From Halocafeteria seosinensis (Eukaryota > Sar > Bigyra > Bicosoecida), in assembly GCA_001687465.1 (NCBI GenBank), contig LVLI01000101.1, forward strand, positions 310,001 through 374,000: a DNA stretch of 64,000 nucleotides. Direction: 5' to 3'. Within the stretch, counting starts at the first letter, position 1. Every line of letters begins with the position of its first letter. The translations under genes were made by a program, and so were the position numbers. Positions 35,739 through 47,410 of the stretch are shown here, piece by piece. Under the pieces are notes generated by a model that searched no databases, was not told where the DNA came from, and saw only the letters and a program-made list of their open reading frames with translations.

Positions 35739-38553
35739 ATGTCAGCCTCTAAACAGGCCCATACAGAACAACTGAGAACCTCTGAAGGAGGGCAAAGTAC
35801 AAGCGAACATATCGAGTATCCGCCAGGCCTTCATCATTCTCACGAAATGTATCCACTCCCACGTCGTCCTCCGCCGCCAGTACAAAATCATAGTGCTGAA
35901 GACCACACGGCTAAGGAAGAAGCACCTTTGGAAGAAGAGGAAGCAGACCAAAGCAATTCAGAGGAAGAAGAATCGGTAACTGAAGAAAGACAACCTTCGC
36001 AAAGGGCGTTTGGGCTGAGTGGAAAGGCCAATTCCTTAACCCAGGAATTACTCAATATTCGTGAAGCAAGCATTGTAAGTATCTTGGTCAAGTAAGATGG
36101 GGCAATTACCTGTTTATTTTTGACGAATTTTCGTTGCTTCTTAACAGTCTGTGGGGCAACAGATTGCCCATACCAAGTCTGCCTTAAGACGAGAGGAGCA
36201 GGAAGAGGCTGAGGCCCGGCAGGACGCAGAGAAGGCAAGACGGGAGGCTGAATCTCTCCGAGAAGAGGAGCGTCAACTCGATGGAAGACTGTCTCGGTAT
36301 CCAGAACAGGGGAAAGAGCTGCAAAGGGTAAGTTTGCTATTTTGTAGCTTTCGGCAGCACCGTCTTCCACGTCTGTAGTTGTCAATGTCCTTGCAGAAAA
36401 TTGAGAGTATCAAGAACAAGATCCATACAACGAAGCAGATGGCCCAATTAGCCAAGGAATCTCTACTTTCACGGAACGACTCATTTAGGACTCAAATAGG
36501 TGAATTGCAATCTTATTTGGAAATTCGTGATCGCCTTCTAAGCCAGAGACTCAAGCAGATGACCGTAAGAGAGCGGTCCCTGCGGGAGCGATTGCAAGAA
36601 GTCGACGAAGAGGTACGGCGAGGACGCTCCCTCAATGGTGAAGACTGGCGTCTTGAGCTTCAAAGCATGAAGTCTAGTTTACACATTTTAAAGGTTCAAA
36701 GCTTAGAAGGAATGAAGGAGAGGGTATCGAAAGCGTCGTATCGGCTCCAGCAAAAGTACAAGGGCATAATCGTTGCAAACGAGCGCTGCCGCCGACAGCT
36801 TTGTGACGGTCGAAACAAGTACCAACTCTCTTCCAAGCTCCTGAAAGAGCACGTGCAGACGTTCATCAATAACACAGCATATCCCACCAAGGATAAACTT
36901 ACAGCGTTGCAAGAGATTCCTGAGAATGTGGTGAGTCAGTGTGCCCATATTTTGGAGCGATGTGAAGAAGATAACGCAAACTCCGCAATTGAACCTTGGC
37001 TGTGCTTTGAAGCAACGTTGGAAATTCCAATGATATCCAGTGTGTTTGATGATTATCTTAAGCAACTGCTTTCTCAATCGAAATTACCTCAGGAATCGAT
37101 GTCCCCTTTTGTGGAGAAGATCGTTGAAACGTTACCGAAAAAAGAGGAAACCGGATCGACTCACCAGCATTCCGAGAAATCAGAGAAGATCCCTCACCAT
37201 CTTCAAGGAACAGTGAATTTCAAGTCGTACTGTCAGACTCGTCCGGGGAATAAAACACAAGAACTTCAGCTCTCAGACAGGAATGTTCCTTGGAATACTG
37301 GGATCGACAGGCGGAAAAGAGCAGTTGGCACAAATTCCAAAGTTCGCGAGGTAGCGTTAGCGGCTGTTTACGCGGATAGGAATAATAGCAAAGGAGTTGA
37401 GTCAAACAATGATTGGAGCGAAACTGATGTGTTACCGAACGGCACTTCAGGGGGAATGCACACTAGTCCAATAAAAAAAGTGTCGACGAAGAAAGGGCAG
37501 GACCAGGGGCGCTCCTCCTCTCGGCGAAGAGGGTCCTATTTCGGCACCTACCCTTCATCTCCCCCTACCTCCTCGGAATCCAAGAGCTTTAAAGAAGATT
37601 TTATGATAACTGAAGGGGATCGTTATAATATTGGTGCCCAAGTACAAATGAAAAAGTGGGGGTTACGGGAATATGGAAGTAGCCAGGAAAGTACCAGTCA
37701 ATCGACTAGACAGGAAGGTGGACTTCGCCGTGCAAGCTCTGCCCGGATAAACCAGCTTTCCGAGCCGAAGAAATCTCTTCCAGGGGAGAATGAGGATGTT
37801 CCCTTGGTAGACACCAGTGCTCAGAGCCAACAAAGGCATCTTCGCTTAAGAGAAGGGATGCCTTATGGCCCTCGTCCGTCCACAACTTCTCAGAGGTCTT
37901 TCCCATCGGACAGAGAGAGTAGCTCTGTTGCTGCCAAAGACGAGGATGGCAACTGGATATTGAAGAAAACGAGTGCCAAAAAGATTAAGCAGCTGTCCCA
38001 ACCGAAAAGACCTTCTGTATCTCCTGGCAGCGGAAGTTCGTCTCCGAGTATGGATGAAACCGAGCTTTCCCGAACGCTATCCTCTAGGTGGTTCTATCAG
38101 CTGCGGAGTCCCTCAGATGCCACTCTAGGTACAGACAAGCGTTCGCATGGAAATGGGTTACAGCGTGAAGAGTCCTGGAACGAGTATTTTTCCACAAGAC
38201 CTTCCGGCCAGAATCTGTCCCGGAGACTTTCGAGGAAGGAGCTTCAGCAGCAATCGTTCCGATCCTCGTCTACTCCGCGTGGTGGTCGACATGGAACTCC
38301 GATATTGGATGAAGACATTGATGAAGTGTTGGACTCCGATGACGGGAGTGAGGACGATGAGAAGGGCTCGAGAGATGTGCTAACTCGCTCTACCAGTAAC
38401 GCGCCGACTAGATCACGGAAGAATCACTCGTCTCGTAGCCGGAGTTCCATGAAGCCTCGGAAATCCTTTCTGCAACAATTACAGGCGGGGAAAATTCCAG
38501 AGGAATTGATTCAATTTGGAGACGCAGGCAACGGTGGAGAACAGCGAAGATAG
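35739..38553 (+). CDS. Coiled-coil protein with long disordered Ser-rich tail
   Basis: Unrecognised, 890 residues; exons 35739-36074, 36148-36327, 36397-38553. The N-terminal 110 residues are Pro/His/Glu-rich. Residues about 112-330 form a coiled coil (REEQEEAEARQDAEKARREA, RERSLRERLQEVDEEVRRG). After a short globular-looking part (NTAYPTKDKLTALQEIPENV), the remaining 500 residues are Ser/Arg/Gly-rich and probably disordered, with repeated short motifs such as SSARINQLSEPKKSL and SAKKIKQLSQPKRPS. These two [RK]I[NK]QLS[EQ]PK copies, about 80 residues apart, look like duplicated linear motifs. A cytoskeletal or basal-body role is possible but only a guess. Confidence 0.75.
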
Positions 38554-39140
38554 CGTTGTTGTACAGCCAATGGAGGGAATCACGTATATGCTGGTAACTT
38601 GCTTTTACACCGACAGGGAAATCTACTGGGTCAACACCCACGAGGTATGCGTTTACTTTAAATATATATTATTATTCACGCATGCTATCTAGGGGCCTAG
38701 TAAGGCGGTGTCTTTGCTATGAAGCAGCTACCACCCTCCGTTGACTCGTGTTTCAGGCTGAAATCGTATCCCAAGGGTCCCACTTATCTGTAGTCTAGTC
38801 AACACTCATGCCCTCAAGCAATCCATGCTTCCATGCGGAATCTCCAAAGATACCCCTGTAACTAGTCGTTATACAAAAGCGACGAAATTCCCGTTTCTTT
38901 TGTGCCTCCAAGTTTGATGACAATCACATACACATATGTACAGCTCTTGGGAGCTTCTCACCCACTTTCCTGTTTTTTGAAGACTTGCGGGAACTCCAGC
39001 CACGCGGCACGAACCTCCCGTACATATTGTATAGAAGCTACGTCACCACAGATTCTTAGAGCCCCACGAGTTGTCTTTAGTATCGTATTAGTGGTAGTCA
39101 AAGATAGAGAGTTATGGTATAGGAAGGTTTGTATTTGGGA
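38554..39140. other. Intergenic between two coiled-coil genes
   Basis: 587 bases with no gene seen. An upstream non-coding or coding exon of the next gene could lie here, because that gene starts with a modest ATG context and has a splice-like AG/GTTT nearby. Confidence 0.4.
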
Positions 39141-41495
39141 ATGTACTCTCACCAGCGCTCAAGCCCCCATCATGCAAGAGGCTCCTCCAGGGTGCCCCCT
39201 CCTCCTCCCCCTTCTACAGCCACTCATGAACGTTCTCCGAGGTACTCCCACCAGCCACAGCAGACGTACTACAATGGAGACATGCCGTATTTGAGCTTGT
39301 ATCACCACCAGCAGAAGGACCAGCGGCCGCCATCTAGTCAGACCAGTCAGCTTCAAGATACGAGTTCTGCCATGGCCCAACAGCATGCACAGCACTCGCG
39401 TTTCGATGATACCACGGGTGCTTCCTCGTCCTTGATTACGTCCGATATGCCCGTCCAAAGCATGATACAGAAACTGGATGGCGAAATCCAGGTGCTGCGA
39501 GAGAGACTGCAGCGGGGTGGAATCGTCAACCAACATACTTTGTCATCACGTTTGGCATTGGTGGAAACCCACGTACAGCATGAAGCGGATGACTTGAAAG
39601 CGTTTAAACAGAAAGTTATGAGGCACCTACGGGATATATCAGAGCGAATAACGGACATATCTGCTGGCCGCACGCAAGACACTTCGCAGTCACAAGCGGC
39701 ATTTTCATACTCTCATAACCCGCTGGTGCTGTCTCCGGGTGAGCAAAGAGCTATCAACAGATCGCGAAACAGAACATATTACTCAGAGGATAGCAGTGGT
39801 GCAACCGCATTTTCACCCATACAAGAGCAACCGCCACAACAGCCGATCAACCAGAATATTGAAATGGATTTCGTTACCCAGTTAAAGAAGAACCGAGAGA
39901 ATCTAGAAAATCTAACACGGGAGTTTGAACAACTAAGGGTTGTTTTAACGGAATTTCCATTTTCTCATACGCAATTGTCTGACCTGCAACATCAGCTTTA
40001 CAATAGGATTTTGAGCGTGCTGGACTCATGGGGCGAACTCCTTCAGCAAGAAGTAAATAGGAACGTTGTGCGATCCAATCAAGGCATTCAAGAAAAGATA
40101 AGCTTCCTGGAACAGTCTCTGGGCCAAAGGGTGAATGCATTAGAAAAAGAGTATCAAACTATCCGCCTGATACAAAATCAGTATCAGTTCGATATGGAAG
40201 ATGAGGAGTACATGTACCAAAGAAATAGTCGAATAAACGATATCGAAGAGCTCTTCAATAGAGTACAAAGATTGGAAGACAATCAAAAACAACAACACGA
40301 AGAAATGCTTTTTCGCCTTTCTAAGTTGGAGCATTCAGTGGATAAGAAGCTAGAAGCAATGTTCAATTACTTTCGACAATCTGGTGCATCACACAAGGAC
40401 ATGTATCAACAAACTGCAGCAGGAGCCGAAGCACAGTCTAACGAAGAGGAAGAGGAAGTGGTGAACCAACTTCGGCAATCGCTCGGGAGACCCGAGGAAG
40501 GAGAAAGGAAGATTGCCGAGAATGGTAATGCAACAGAGCTCCAGCAGCCGCGTCAGCCTATAGGACGAGTAGCGCAGCGTGCCAATACGGTTGAGAGCAA
40601 CGAGGCTGATCATGGCCAACCGACAATGCAAGGGCGTAATGCAAGAGCTTCACTTGATACCTCCCAGGCAAACCCTGATGCTACTTCCCAAAGATCTGGG
40701 ACACTGGGTGAACATGACTCAACCCTCGACGCACCAAGTCGCCAACATGAAACAAACAAGTCAAGCTCGATGGCAAGAGCCGATACTAATGCTCCCAGCG
40801 CAAAGAACGCTTCCCGAAGATCTGAGACACAAGACGGACATGACTCAAGCTCGACGGCACACTCTGATACGAATGCGACCAATTCCCAAAGATCCAAGGC
40901 AGAGTATGAACATCACTCAACTCCTTCCCTACCGGGTCATCAGCACCAAACAAACAACTCAATATCCTCGCCTAGAACAGATACGTTTGCAACCAATGCG
41001 AAGTCTGAGGCAGACGCAGAATCAGACACTCAACAGGATTCAAAACACAAGACTCCTGAGAGCACGAGTGAAGCCAATAAAACTGCCACGACCATAGATA
41101 TGACTTTCCCTTCTGTTTCAGACTCCTTAGAGGGACAGTTCCAGACGGGTGAGCCAATAAACGATACTCCTAACGGACATGGAAGCAGTGAGGCCATAAC
41201 TCACACACACGATACGACTGCCGCAACCACCACCACAACTGCAACCACGGCACAGGAACGACTTAAGCAGCTTAAAGAGAGGGTGGGTGCAAACGATGAA
41301 GAAGAAAAACGCAAATTGGAAAGTATGACTCCGGAAGAGCAAGAGGAATATCACCGAAAAAAGGAACAGGAGCGACGACATAACGAGAGATACAAGCAAA
41401 CGCTGAAAAAGGGGCTAAAGCAGTATGCGTCAGCAAATCCTCTGAAACCTGGTAGTGGACGCGGAAGCAAGAGAAGTGGGCGATTTGGAAAATAG
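39141..41495 (+). CDS. Coiled-coil protein with degenerate Ser/Thr/Asp-rich repeats
   Basis: Unrecognised, 784 residues, apparently one exon, which is unusual beside its split neighbours. I use the ATG at 39141. The N-terminal 110 residues are Ser/His/Pro/Gln-rich. Residues about 105-430 alternate coiled-coil blocks (SMIQKLDGEIQVLRERLQ, NRENLENLTREFEQL, IEELFNRVQRLEDNQKQQ). Residues about 500-620 hold three degenerate 40-residue repeats (see findings). The tail has a charged helix (EEKRKLESMTPEEQEEYHRK) and a basic Gly/Ser/Arg end. The coil layout resembles centrosomal or basal-body scaffold proteins, but I cannot name it. Confidence 0.75.
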   Translation: MYSHQRSSPHHARGSSRVPPPPPPSTATHERSPRYSHQPQQTYYNGDMPYLSLYHHQQKDQRPPSSQTSQLQDTSSAMAQQHAQHSRFDDTTGASSSLITSDMPVQSMIQKLDGEIQVLRERLQRGGIVNQHTLSSRLALVETHVQHEADDLKAFKQKVMRHLRDISERITDISAGRTQDTSQSQAAFSYSHNPLVLSPGEQRAINRSRNRTYYSEDSSGATAFSPIQEQPPQQPINQNIEMDFVTQLKKNRENLENLTREFEQLRVVLTEFPFSHTQLSDLQHQLYNRILSVLDSWGELLQQEVNRNVVRSNQGIQEKISFLEQSLGQRVNALEKEYQTIRLIQNQYQFDMEDEEYMYQRNSRINDIEELFNRVQRLEDNQKQQHEEMLFRLSKLEHSVDKKLEAMFNYFRQSGASHKDMYQQTAAGAEAQSNEEEEEVVNQLRQSLGRPEEGERKIAENGNATELQQPRQPIGRVAQRANTVESNEADHGQPTMQGRNARASLDTSQANPDATSQRSGTLGEHDSTLDAPSRQHETNKSSSMARADTNAPSAKNASRRSETQDGHDSSSTAHSDTNATNSQRSKAEYEHHSTPSLPGHQHQTNNSISSPRTDTFATNAKSEADAESDTQQDSKHKTPESTSEANKTATTIDMTFPSVSDSLEGQFQTGEPINDTPNGHGSSEAITHTHDTTAATTTTTATTAQERLKQLKERVGANDEEEKRKLESMTPEEQEEYHRKKEQERRHNERYKQTLKKGLKQYASANPLKPGSGRGSKRSGRFGK

Positions 41496-42769
41496 AGACG
41501 CAGAATTAGATTATGTTTCCTACAAAACCTCTTGTTCCGCATCGCCTCCGGACTTGGCAGGCTGATAGCAGCGGTGTTATGATCCATCAGCTCACGAATG
41601 CCGAGTTCCAATTTGCTCGGAAATGTGCTTCTAACTCTACCAAACTGTGCTGTCCGCAAGTGCGGCTTAGGCATGTGTTGTCATGATTGCTTTTAAACCT
41701 GGTCGCTGGCATTGTCAATGAGACCATCGTTGGAACTTATGGCGGCTGGAAACATAACATCCCTTTGACACGCATCACGCGGGACACTATGGTCATTTTA
41801 TTTAATTGGAGATTATTCCAACACCTCATTTGGTTTACTTGTCCAGTGCGGCCGTCATCCCTCGAACTCCCAGGGAAGCACGAGCGTGTGGACCCTGTCA
41901 GAACAGATCGTCTTCCAGCAGCAGGAGTGAATTTCAATCCTTGTTTAAGCGATTCCCACCACCGCCTGATGACTCGAAGTAAATCGTATTTGCTTGATGT
42001 TATCTCACTGATGCTGATATGTGCTAGAATCTTGGCTCAAGAGCACACTCCGTCGGGACTCCGACTCGAGAGTACTAGTACCGGGCTCTGTGATGATTCA
42101 CTGCAGGCTCGTTCTGATGGCTCAATTTTAGAGGCGCAAGCACCAGCAATCCTAATCTTCAGTATACATTGAAATCAAGCCATGTTCGGGTATGGTACTA
42201 ATTTCCGTAGCCGCAAGCGGCGCAGTACGATCGCATGGTGAGGCATTTACAGAAATTTTACACATGGGACTACAATGCATGCAAGTTTCCATAAAACTTT
42301 TTCAGCAGATTCGATTGTAACACCTTTCCATAGAGTCGACGACTTATACACATTCAACAATGACTTAGAACTTGTGTTGCCAAAGTACCACAGTCACGTT
42401 AGCGTATTGGCAAATTGTTTCTTCGATAGCTCTGTCTTGGAAGTTTAGTGGTATCCACGTTTTGTTGTCGCGGTTGAACGTATCCAGCTTTTGTTCACTA
42501 GAGCTGATCTAGTTGAATACACACAATGAAGTGGGCTGATCTCGTCATAAACTTCCGAAGTTGAAGTACGCTGAAGTTGAAGTTGCTCCAAGCGCACACT
42601 GTGCGCTCGATGGCACTGCTGTACATATTATTCAATTCATAAGTGGGAGTATTGACGCGATAAAATTGATTCTTACACTTGTGTTGAGGGTACTGATACG
42701 GTTCGACAAGAGATTGAAAAAGCTACGAGAAGCGATTCTCCGGCCGTTTAGCTACCAACTTAAACAGCC
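41496..42769. other. Intergenic, 1.27 kb
   Basis: No gene I can support. A plus-strand frame at 41687-42172 (161 codons) and a minus-strand frame starting at an ATG at 41674 were inspected. Neither shows conserved composition or splice context. The right end holds the promoter of the ubiquitin protease gene, with a duplicated TGAAGTTGAAGT-like string near 42558-42585. Confidence 0.45.
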
Positions 42770-45700
42770 ATGGCGGATGATACGGAAGCTTCAGGGGCTA
42801 ATTTGCATCTCCCTGTTCCTCGCGGCGACATTCGCGGTATACAGGAACTTGCGTCGAGCGCCAGAAGTGCACGTGAATCCGTCAATGAAGGGGAAAGCTT
42901 GTCGGATGAGGAACTACTGCAGCTCTATCGACAACACCGCGAGGAATTGCATGCTTTTCTGAGCCAAAATGGAGATACTTTTTTCGAGCACATGGCAGAC
43001 AGTAATGGCCCCGGAGCTGTGGGACTGAATAATCAAGGTACTTTACCTCGCTTTCAAGGGTAGCTTCTGAGGAGTTGTCATGCTTGTAAATTTGTACCTT
43101 CGGCGTTACATGCAGGAGCTACGTGCTACTTGAATAGTATGTTGCAACTCTTATTTTTCACGAGGGAAATCCGTGAAAATATCCAATCATGGAGATTCGA
43201 AGAGCATAACGCTAGCGGCATCCCGGAGCAGATTCAAAGGCTGCTATGTAAAATGAAGTACACCAAGTGTCCGTGGGTGGATACAACCAATCTTACAACC
43301 GCATTCAAATGGAATGAGGATGATGTTGCACAACAGCAAGATTCCAACGAATTGTTCACTCTCTTACTCGATACCTTGGATGTGAGTATGAGATCGATTT
43401 CAGATGAGTACACACCGCTTCAGTCTGTGTACGAAGGAGTGGAGGCGTCGTCGTTAACGTGCCTTTCCTGCCGAAACTCTAGATGGAAATCAGAGCGATT
43501 TCTGAGCCTTTCATTGCCAATTCCCGTATCGAGCGAGCAAGCGTCTTTGCCCCATAACGAGAAAGTCGTCGAGAGTGCCGAAAATGATGTGAAATCATCC
43601 CAGGAAGTTTCTGTTGAAGAATGCTTAGGTGGACATTTCGAAGAGGAAACGTTTATGGCGGAGAACGCTTTAGAATGCGAGCACTGTGGCCAAAAACAGC
43701 CAACAGTGCGGAACGTCTATATCAAAGATGCGCCAAAGATACTCTCAGTTTCATTTCAAAGGTATGTCGCTTCTCAATTCCAAGTGCTTCCGCTGTTATA
43801 CTATAGGAACCTTCTCTGGTACTCAGGCTTATTTTTAATATGAAGACACTGGAACAAGAGAAAATCACATCCCCAATCCATTTGAAAAGATATTTGAATA
43901 TATCAGATTATCTCTTAGAGTCGGAGGGGAATAATGGCCAGTACGAGTTGTTCGGGCTTCTGGTTCACATTGGGGGATCTCACGGAGGACACTACATTAC
44001 GTATGTGAATCCCAAAGTAGGACTCGATCTGGAAAGGGACGGGGAACATGCGTGGCTAGAATTAAACGACGCGGTAGTTTATTCTCTCGATCGAGAGCAG
44101 CAAAGCGTACTGTTCGGTGAGCACACGCACTCCGATAATGATTCCTCAGCCGGCCGTATCGCCGATCGCCAACGCCAACGCCGAATCGAAAATGTCAAGG
44201 CAAATGTATATTCTGCTTTTTACCGCCAGGTGGGCAACGAAGATCCATCGGCAGCAGTGGGTTTTCCTTCCGCACTAGTCAAGGAGGTAGAGGAAAATAA
44301 CGGTTTTTGTGAAAAACTGAGAGTAGCCCGAATGGTTGAGAAAAAGTTATTGGAAGTATCCATGTTTACATGGGACTGCCGCTATCCGCAATGTGGAGAG
44401 TATTTTGATGTCCATCGGCTTAAACAGCGTAGGAAGACACCGCTTCGAACATACACATGTTTCAAACGGTGGTGTCTGAGGGATTTCTTGCAAAGGATCA
44501 GCCCACTAGTGGGTACTTCATTTACACTGAGACTGTTCAACAGTAATAGTGGTGAGCTTGGTATGTGCCTACGTGAAATTGACGGTGACACCTTGTTATC
44601 CGAAGTATTTCAGGAATCTTCGGAAGCTTCAGTCCTCCTGCAACCTCGCATAGTTGATCTAATAGGATATTCTTTATCCAAGGGTAAAGCGGCAAAGCGT
44701 TTAACGTTACTCACTGAATACAGTTTCAGAGAGGAAGATCTCTTTGAATGTGCGAACATGGTGAATTCAGAATTTACGAGCTCCACTCTTCCTTCATGTG
44801 TTTTAAGAGCCTTGGAGAACGCAGCAGCTACAGTGATACAAATTGACGACGATGGAACAACAGTAAAAGGCACCTCGATCCTCGAGGAGGTTTGTAGGAA
44901 TGTCCCTACTAGAATTCAGCCGGGACAAGTCGCTGCGGCTTATCTTTCACCCCCTGGTGACTTTCTAAATATTGTTTCTTCCCTTCAAAGGAAAAGACTG
45001 CCCCAACCGAAGGCGCTTACTGAGCAATTCTCTGTGGATTCTGACGATGTGCCAAATTATTCAGTAATAATAGCTTCCGTTGTGTCAAATCAGGACTCTC
45101 CCACTATTCTCAACATATTCGAGCGTTTGGCGAACATGATCACCATTGAATTCAATTCACTTGGAGGGCAATCGGAGAACGGGGTCCGGTATGAAAACTG
45201 CATTCAGTGCCATCGCTCTTGCACTCTAGTCCAACTGAAGCAGTACATGCTACCGTAAGTTCGTACTCATGAGCCAGTTTCTCGCACGAATAACATCGTC
45301 CTGAATACAGGTACTTCGAAAGGCCATACCAGGATGTGAACAAGTTTCATTGTAAATATAATTCCAATGGAGCTCAAATTAAAGCCGAGAATAAAACCAT
45401 TGAGGAGCTCGGTTTGAAAGATGGTAGTATTCTTCATGTATGTGCTGGCGCGCCCCTTCAGGAGGGTCAACATTTGATTAAAATTCTTAGGTTTGACCCT
45501 CATGCGGAGAAAAGGAAACTGTCGCCGTACAAGAAGCTTGCTGTAAATGAGAGCGATACGTAAGTAGTTCGCTCAAATGTATGACAGGGGTGATATGTAT
45601 AAGACTATCAACTTGTATGTGTGAGCTCCACAGCGTAGAAGTCTTAAAAGAACGCCTATGGAGAATAAAATGGTCTAAAGAATTGCTCCAAAAGTCTTTC

Positions 45701-46399
45701 CGTCATCTAAGGCTTCGAGCATTGAGCGGGTCCGTTCAAGGGAAAGTGTTGTGCGATGGAGCTACTCTAGTCAAGAGTATTCCGGCATTATCTGATGGGA
45801 TCGAACTTGCTGTAGAGATTCTTGAGCAGCCTGAAACTCCAAACGTGCATGACATTCTCATCACTGTCGCGTTTATGCGTAGGAGTAAGAACGGTTATTC
45901 GTGCCTCCAAGTGGTACCTGACTTGCTGCTTAACAAAAAAATTACTGTAGATGAGCTGTTGAGACTACTTGAGCAAAGGAAACGAGAATGGTTGCCCGGG
46001 TCTTTTGTGGAAGTAGAAAACACGGAGAAAGGTATAGAAGAGAAGTTCCAGTTGGCAAAATGCAACAAGAACGTTCTAGCAAATCCAACTAAACCTGCCA
46101 TCAAACGTCTGCGTTGGTGCTTGGTGAGTTTATTCGTTCTGTGATAAGTGTGATCTTTACGTTTCTTGAGTCTCTTATTTGTCGCACAGCCTCCTCTTGA
46201 AAACACCGTGTTTACCTTCCCTTTGGCGTTACGGGACCAATGCGCATTACTCGTAGAAGACGCGGATCTACTCGGAGACGAGGCATCAACGGCAAGTACT
46301 TCTAAGGGCAGCGAGTACACCAATGGTATTCGGGCACAATCGCCCAAAGTAGCCCAACTTAAGCATCCAGCCCAGCACAACACTCTACGGTTAGGTTGA
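42770..46399 (+). CDS. Ubiquitin-specific protease (C19) with ubiquitin-like C-terminal region
   Basis: Deubiquitinase of 1,096 residues. Exons 42770-43037, 43116-43761, 43827-45254, 45311-45559, 45634-46123, 46190-46399. Cys box NNQGATCYLNSML with catalytic Cys about residue 93; QQQDSNELFTLLLD; a zinc-knuckle-like pair (CLSC and CEHC); LIFNMKTLEQEKI; His box GGSHGGHYITY with His about residue 360; and WLELNDAVV with Asp about 386. The triad is therefore complete. The catalytic core is compact. The 700-residue C-terminal part contains ubiquitin-like stretches (NKTIEELGLKDGSILHV, a DTVEVLKERLW start), a layout like USP40 and USP47. I infer USP40-like but cannot fix orthology. Convergent with the pICln gene; the stops are 43 bases apart. 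Confidence 0.9.
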
Positions 46400-46442
46400 G
46401 GAGACTTGCCTGAGTCTTCAGCTTCAGTCGTTAACTACTGAT

Positions 46443-47298
46443 CTACTGATTATCATCTTCCGCATCATCAAACTGTCCATCTTGGAAGTCGTCCCCAATC
46501 TTATCCTGCATCAAACAGTCATCAGAGTGTTGCCCCGTCTATTGCTTCGAAAAATGAGGCAATCTCTTACACTTATCTCTTCGGAGCCTTCCAGGTCAAG
46601 TTTAGAGTCCAAATCAGCTAGAGCATCATTCTGCTCTGGGGTCAAATTCACTTCATCCTCGTTGAAGATAAAATTGCCGCCTTCTCCGTCATCATCTGCA
46701 CGTTTGGAAGAGGGTGTAGAATGAAGCCAGTAATCAGTCGATCAACCAAGTGCATATATGCACCTTACCTTCCATATCACTGTCTGGGTGAAGTTCGGCT
46801 CCTTTGGAAAGCGCTTCAAATAGGGAGTTTACTGCATCTACGACCAAGTGTATGAGGGCATTTTCTCATCATATATACAACCAGGACGGACGTACATTGC
46901 TCTGGATCATCGGGGATTATGAGCATGACTTCATCGATATCATCATCATGGACGAGAGTGGTTCCATTATCGTCTTGTAGGAGAAGATGGCAGTAAATAC
47001 AGGGCTGAGAGGAGATATTGGGGTCCTTTGACGTGGCATGAAGAGACAGCATGCGGTAATTCATCTGAAATCCGGGCATGGAGCCACTTTGGGAAGGGTT
47101 TTCATGCCGGAAATAGATGTATTCAGAGGTGATAAATAGCTTCCCGTGGCCTAGGTCCTTGTCCGAACCCGTGCGTATTGTCACACATGCACTATGGAAG
47201 ACTTCCTCCTCGCCGTGGAGCGTGATATCCTGAGCATTGGTACCATTATGTGTGAATAGGGAGTCCTCTGAGACATCCAATCGCTGAAATAAAGCCAT
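46443..47298 (-). CDS. CLNS1A: pICln / methylosome subunit, snRNP assembly chaperone
   Basis: 219 residues, exons 47298-46896, 46837-46769, 46695-46571, 46505-46443. The PH-like domain is clear: a HGEEEVFHSACVTIRTG strand region, LGHGKLFITSEYIYF, MNYRMLSLHATSKD, a YCHLLLQDD strand, DEVMLIIPDD. It is followed by LFEALSKGAELHPDSD and an acidic tail (FIFNEDEVNLTPEQ, DFQDGQFDDAEDD). pICln binds Sm proteins and hands them to the methylosome and SMN-type machinery. The first intron ends GTCGTAG rather than CAG; the alternative ATGCAG acceptor would break the frame. Head-to-head with the release factor gene, only 112 bases between start codons. Confidence 0.9.
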
Positions 47299-47410
47299 TT
47301 TTGCGCCTGTGGTTTGTGTTGTGCTGTAATAAGAACGTATCAAATCAAAACCTGCATATACTTCTGTATTGTTAGTTAATTAGTTTAATCAGACATTGTG
47401 TTTGTCCACA
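47299..47410. promoter_or_regulatory. Very short divergent promoter (pICln / release factor 1)
   Basis: 112 bases separate the two start codons, so both 5' UTRs and promoters must share or overlap here. AT-rich strings (TTAGTTAATTAGTTTAATC) occupy the right part. No defined motif was placed. Confidence 0.5.

Noticed and set aside
41351-41674. Minus-strand frame starting at an ATG at 41674
   Set aside because: The first 45 codons look passable, but it then runs antisense through the end of the coiled-coil gene; no splice exit was found.
41687-42172. Plus-strand 161-codon frame after the repeat-rich coiled-coil gene
   Set aside because: No recognisable pattern, and its start codon is not ATG; I treat it as chance.
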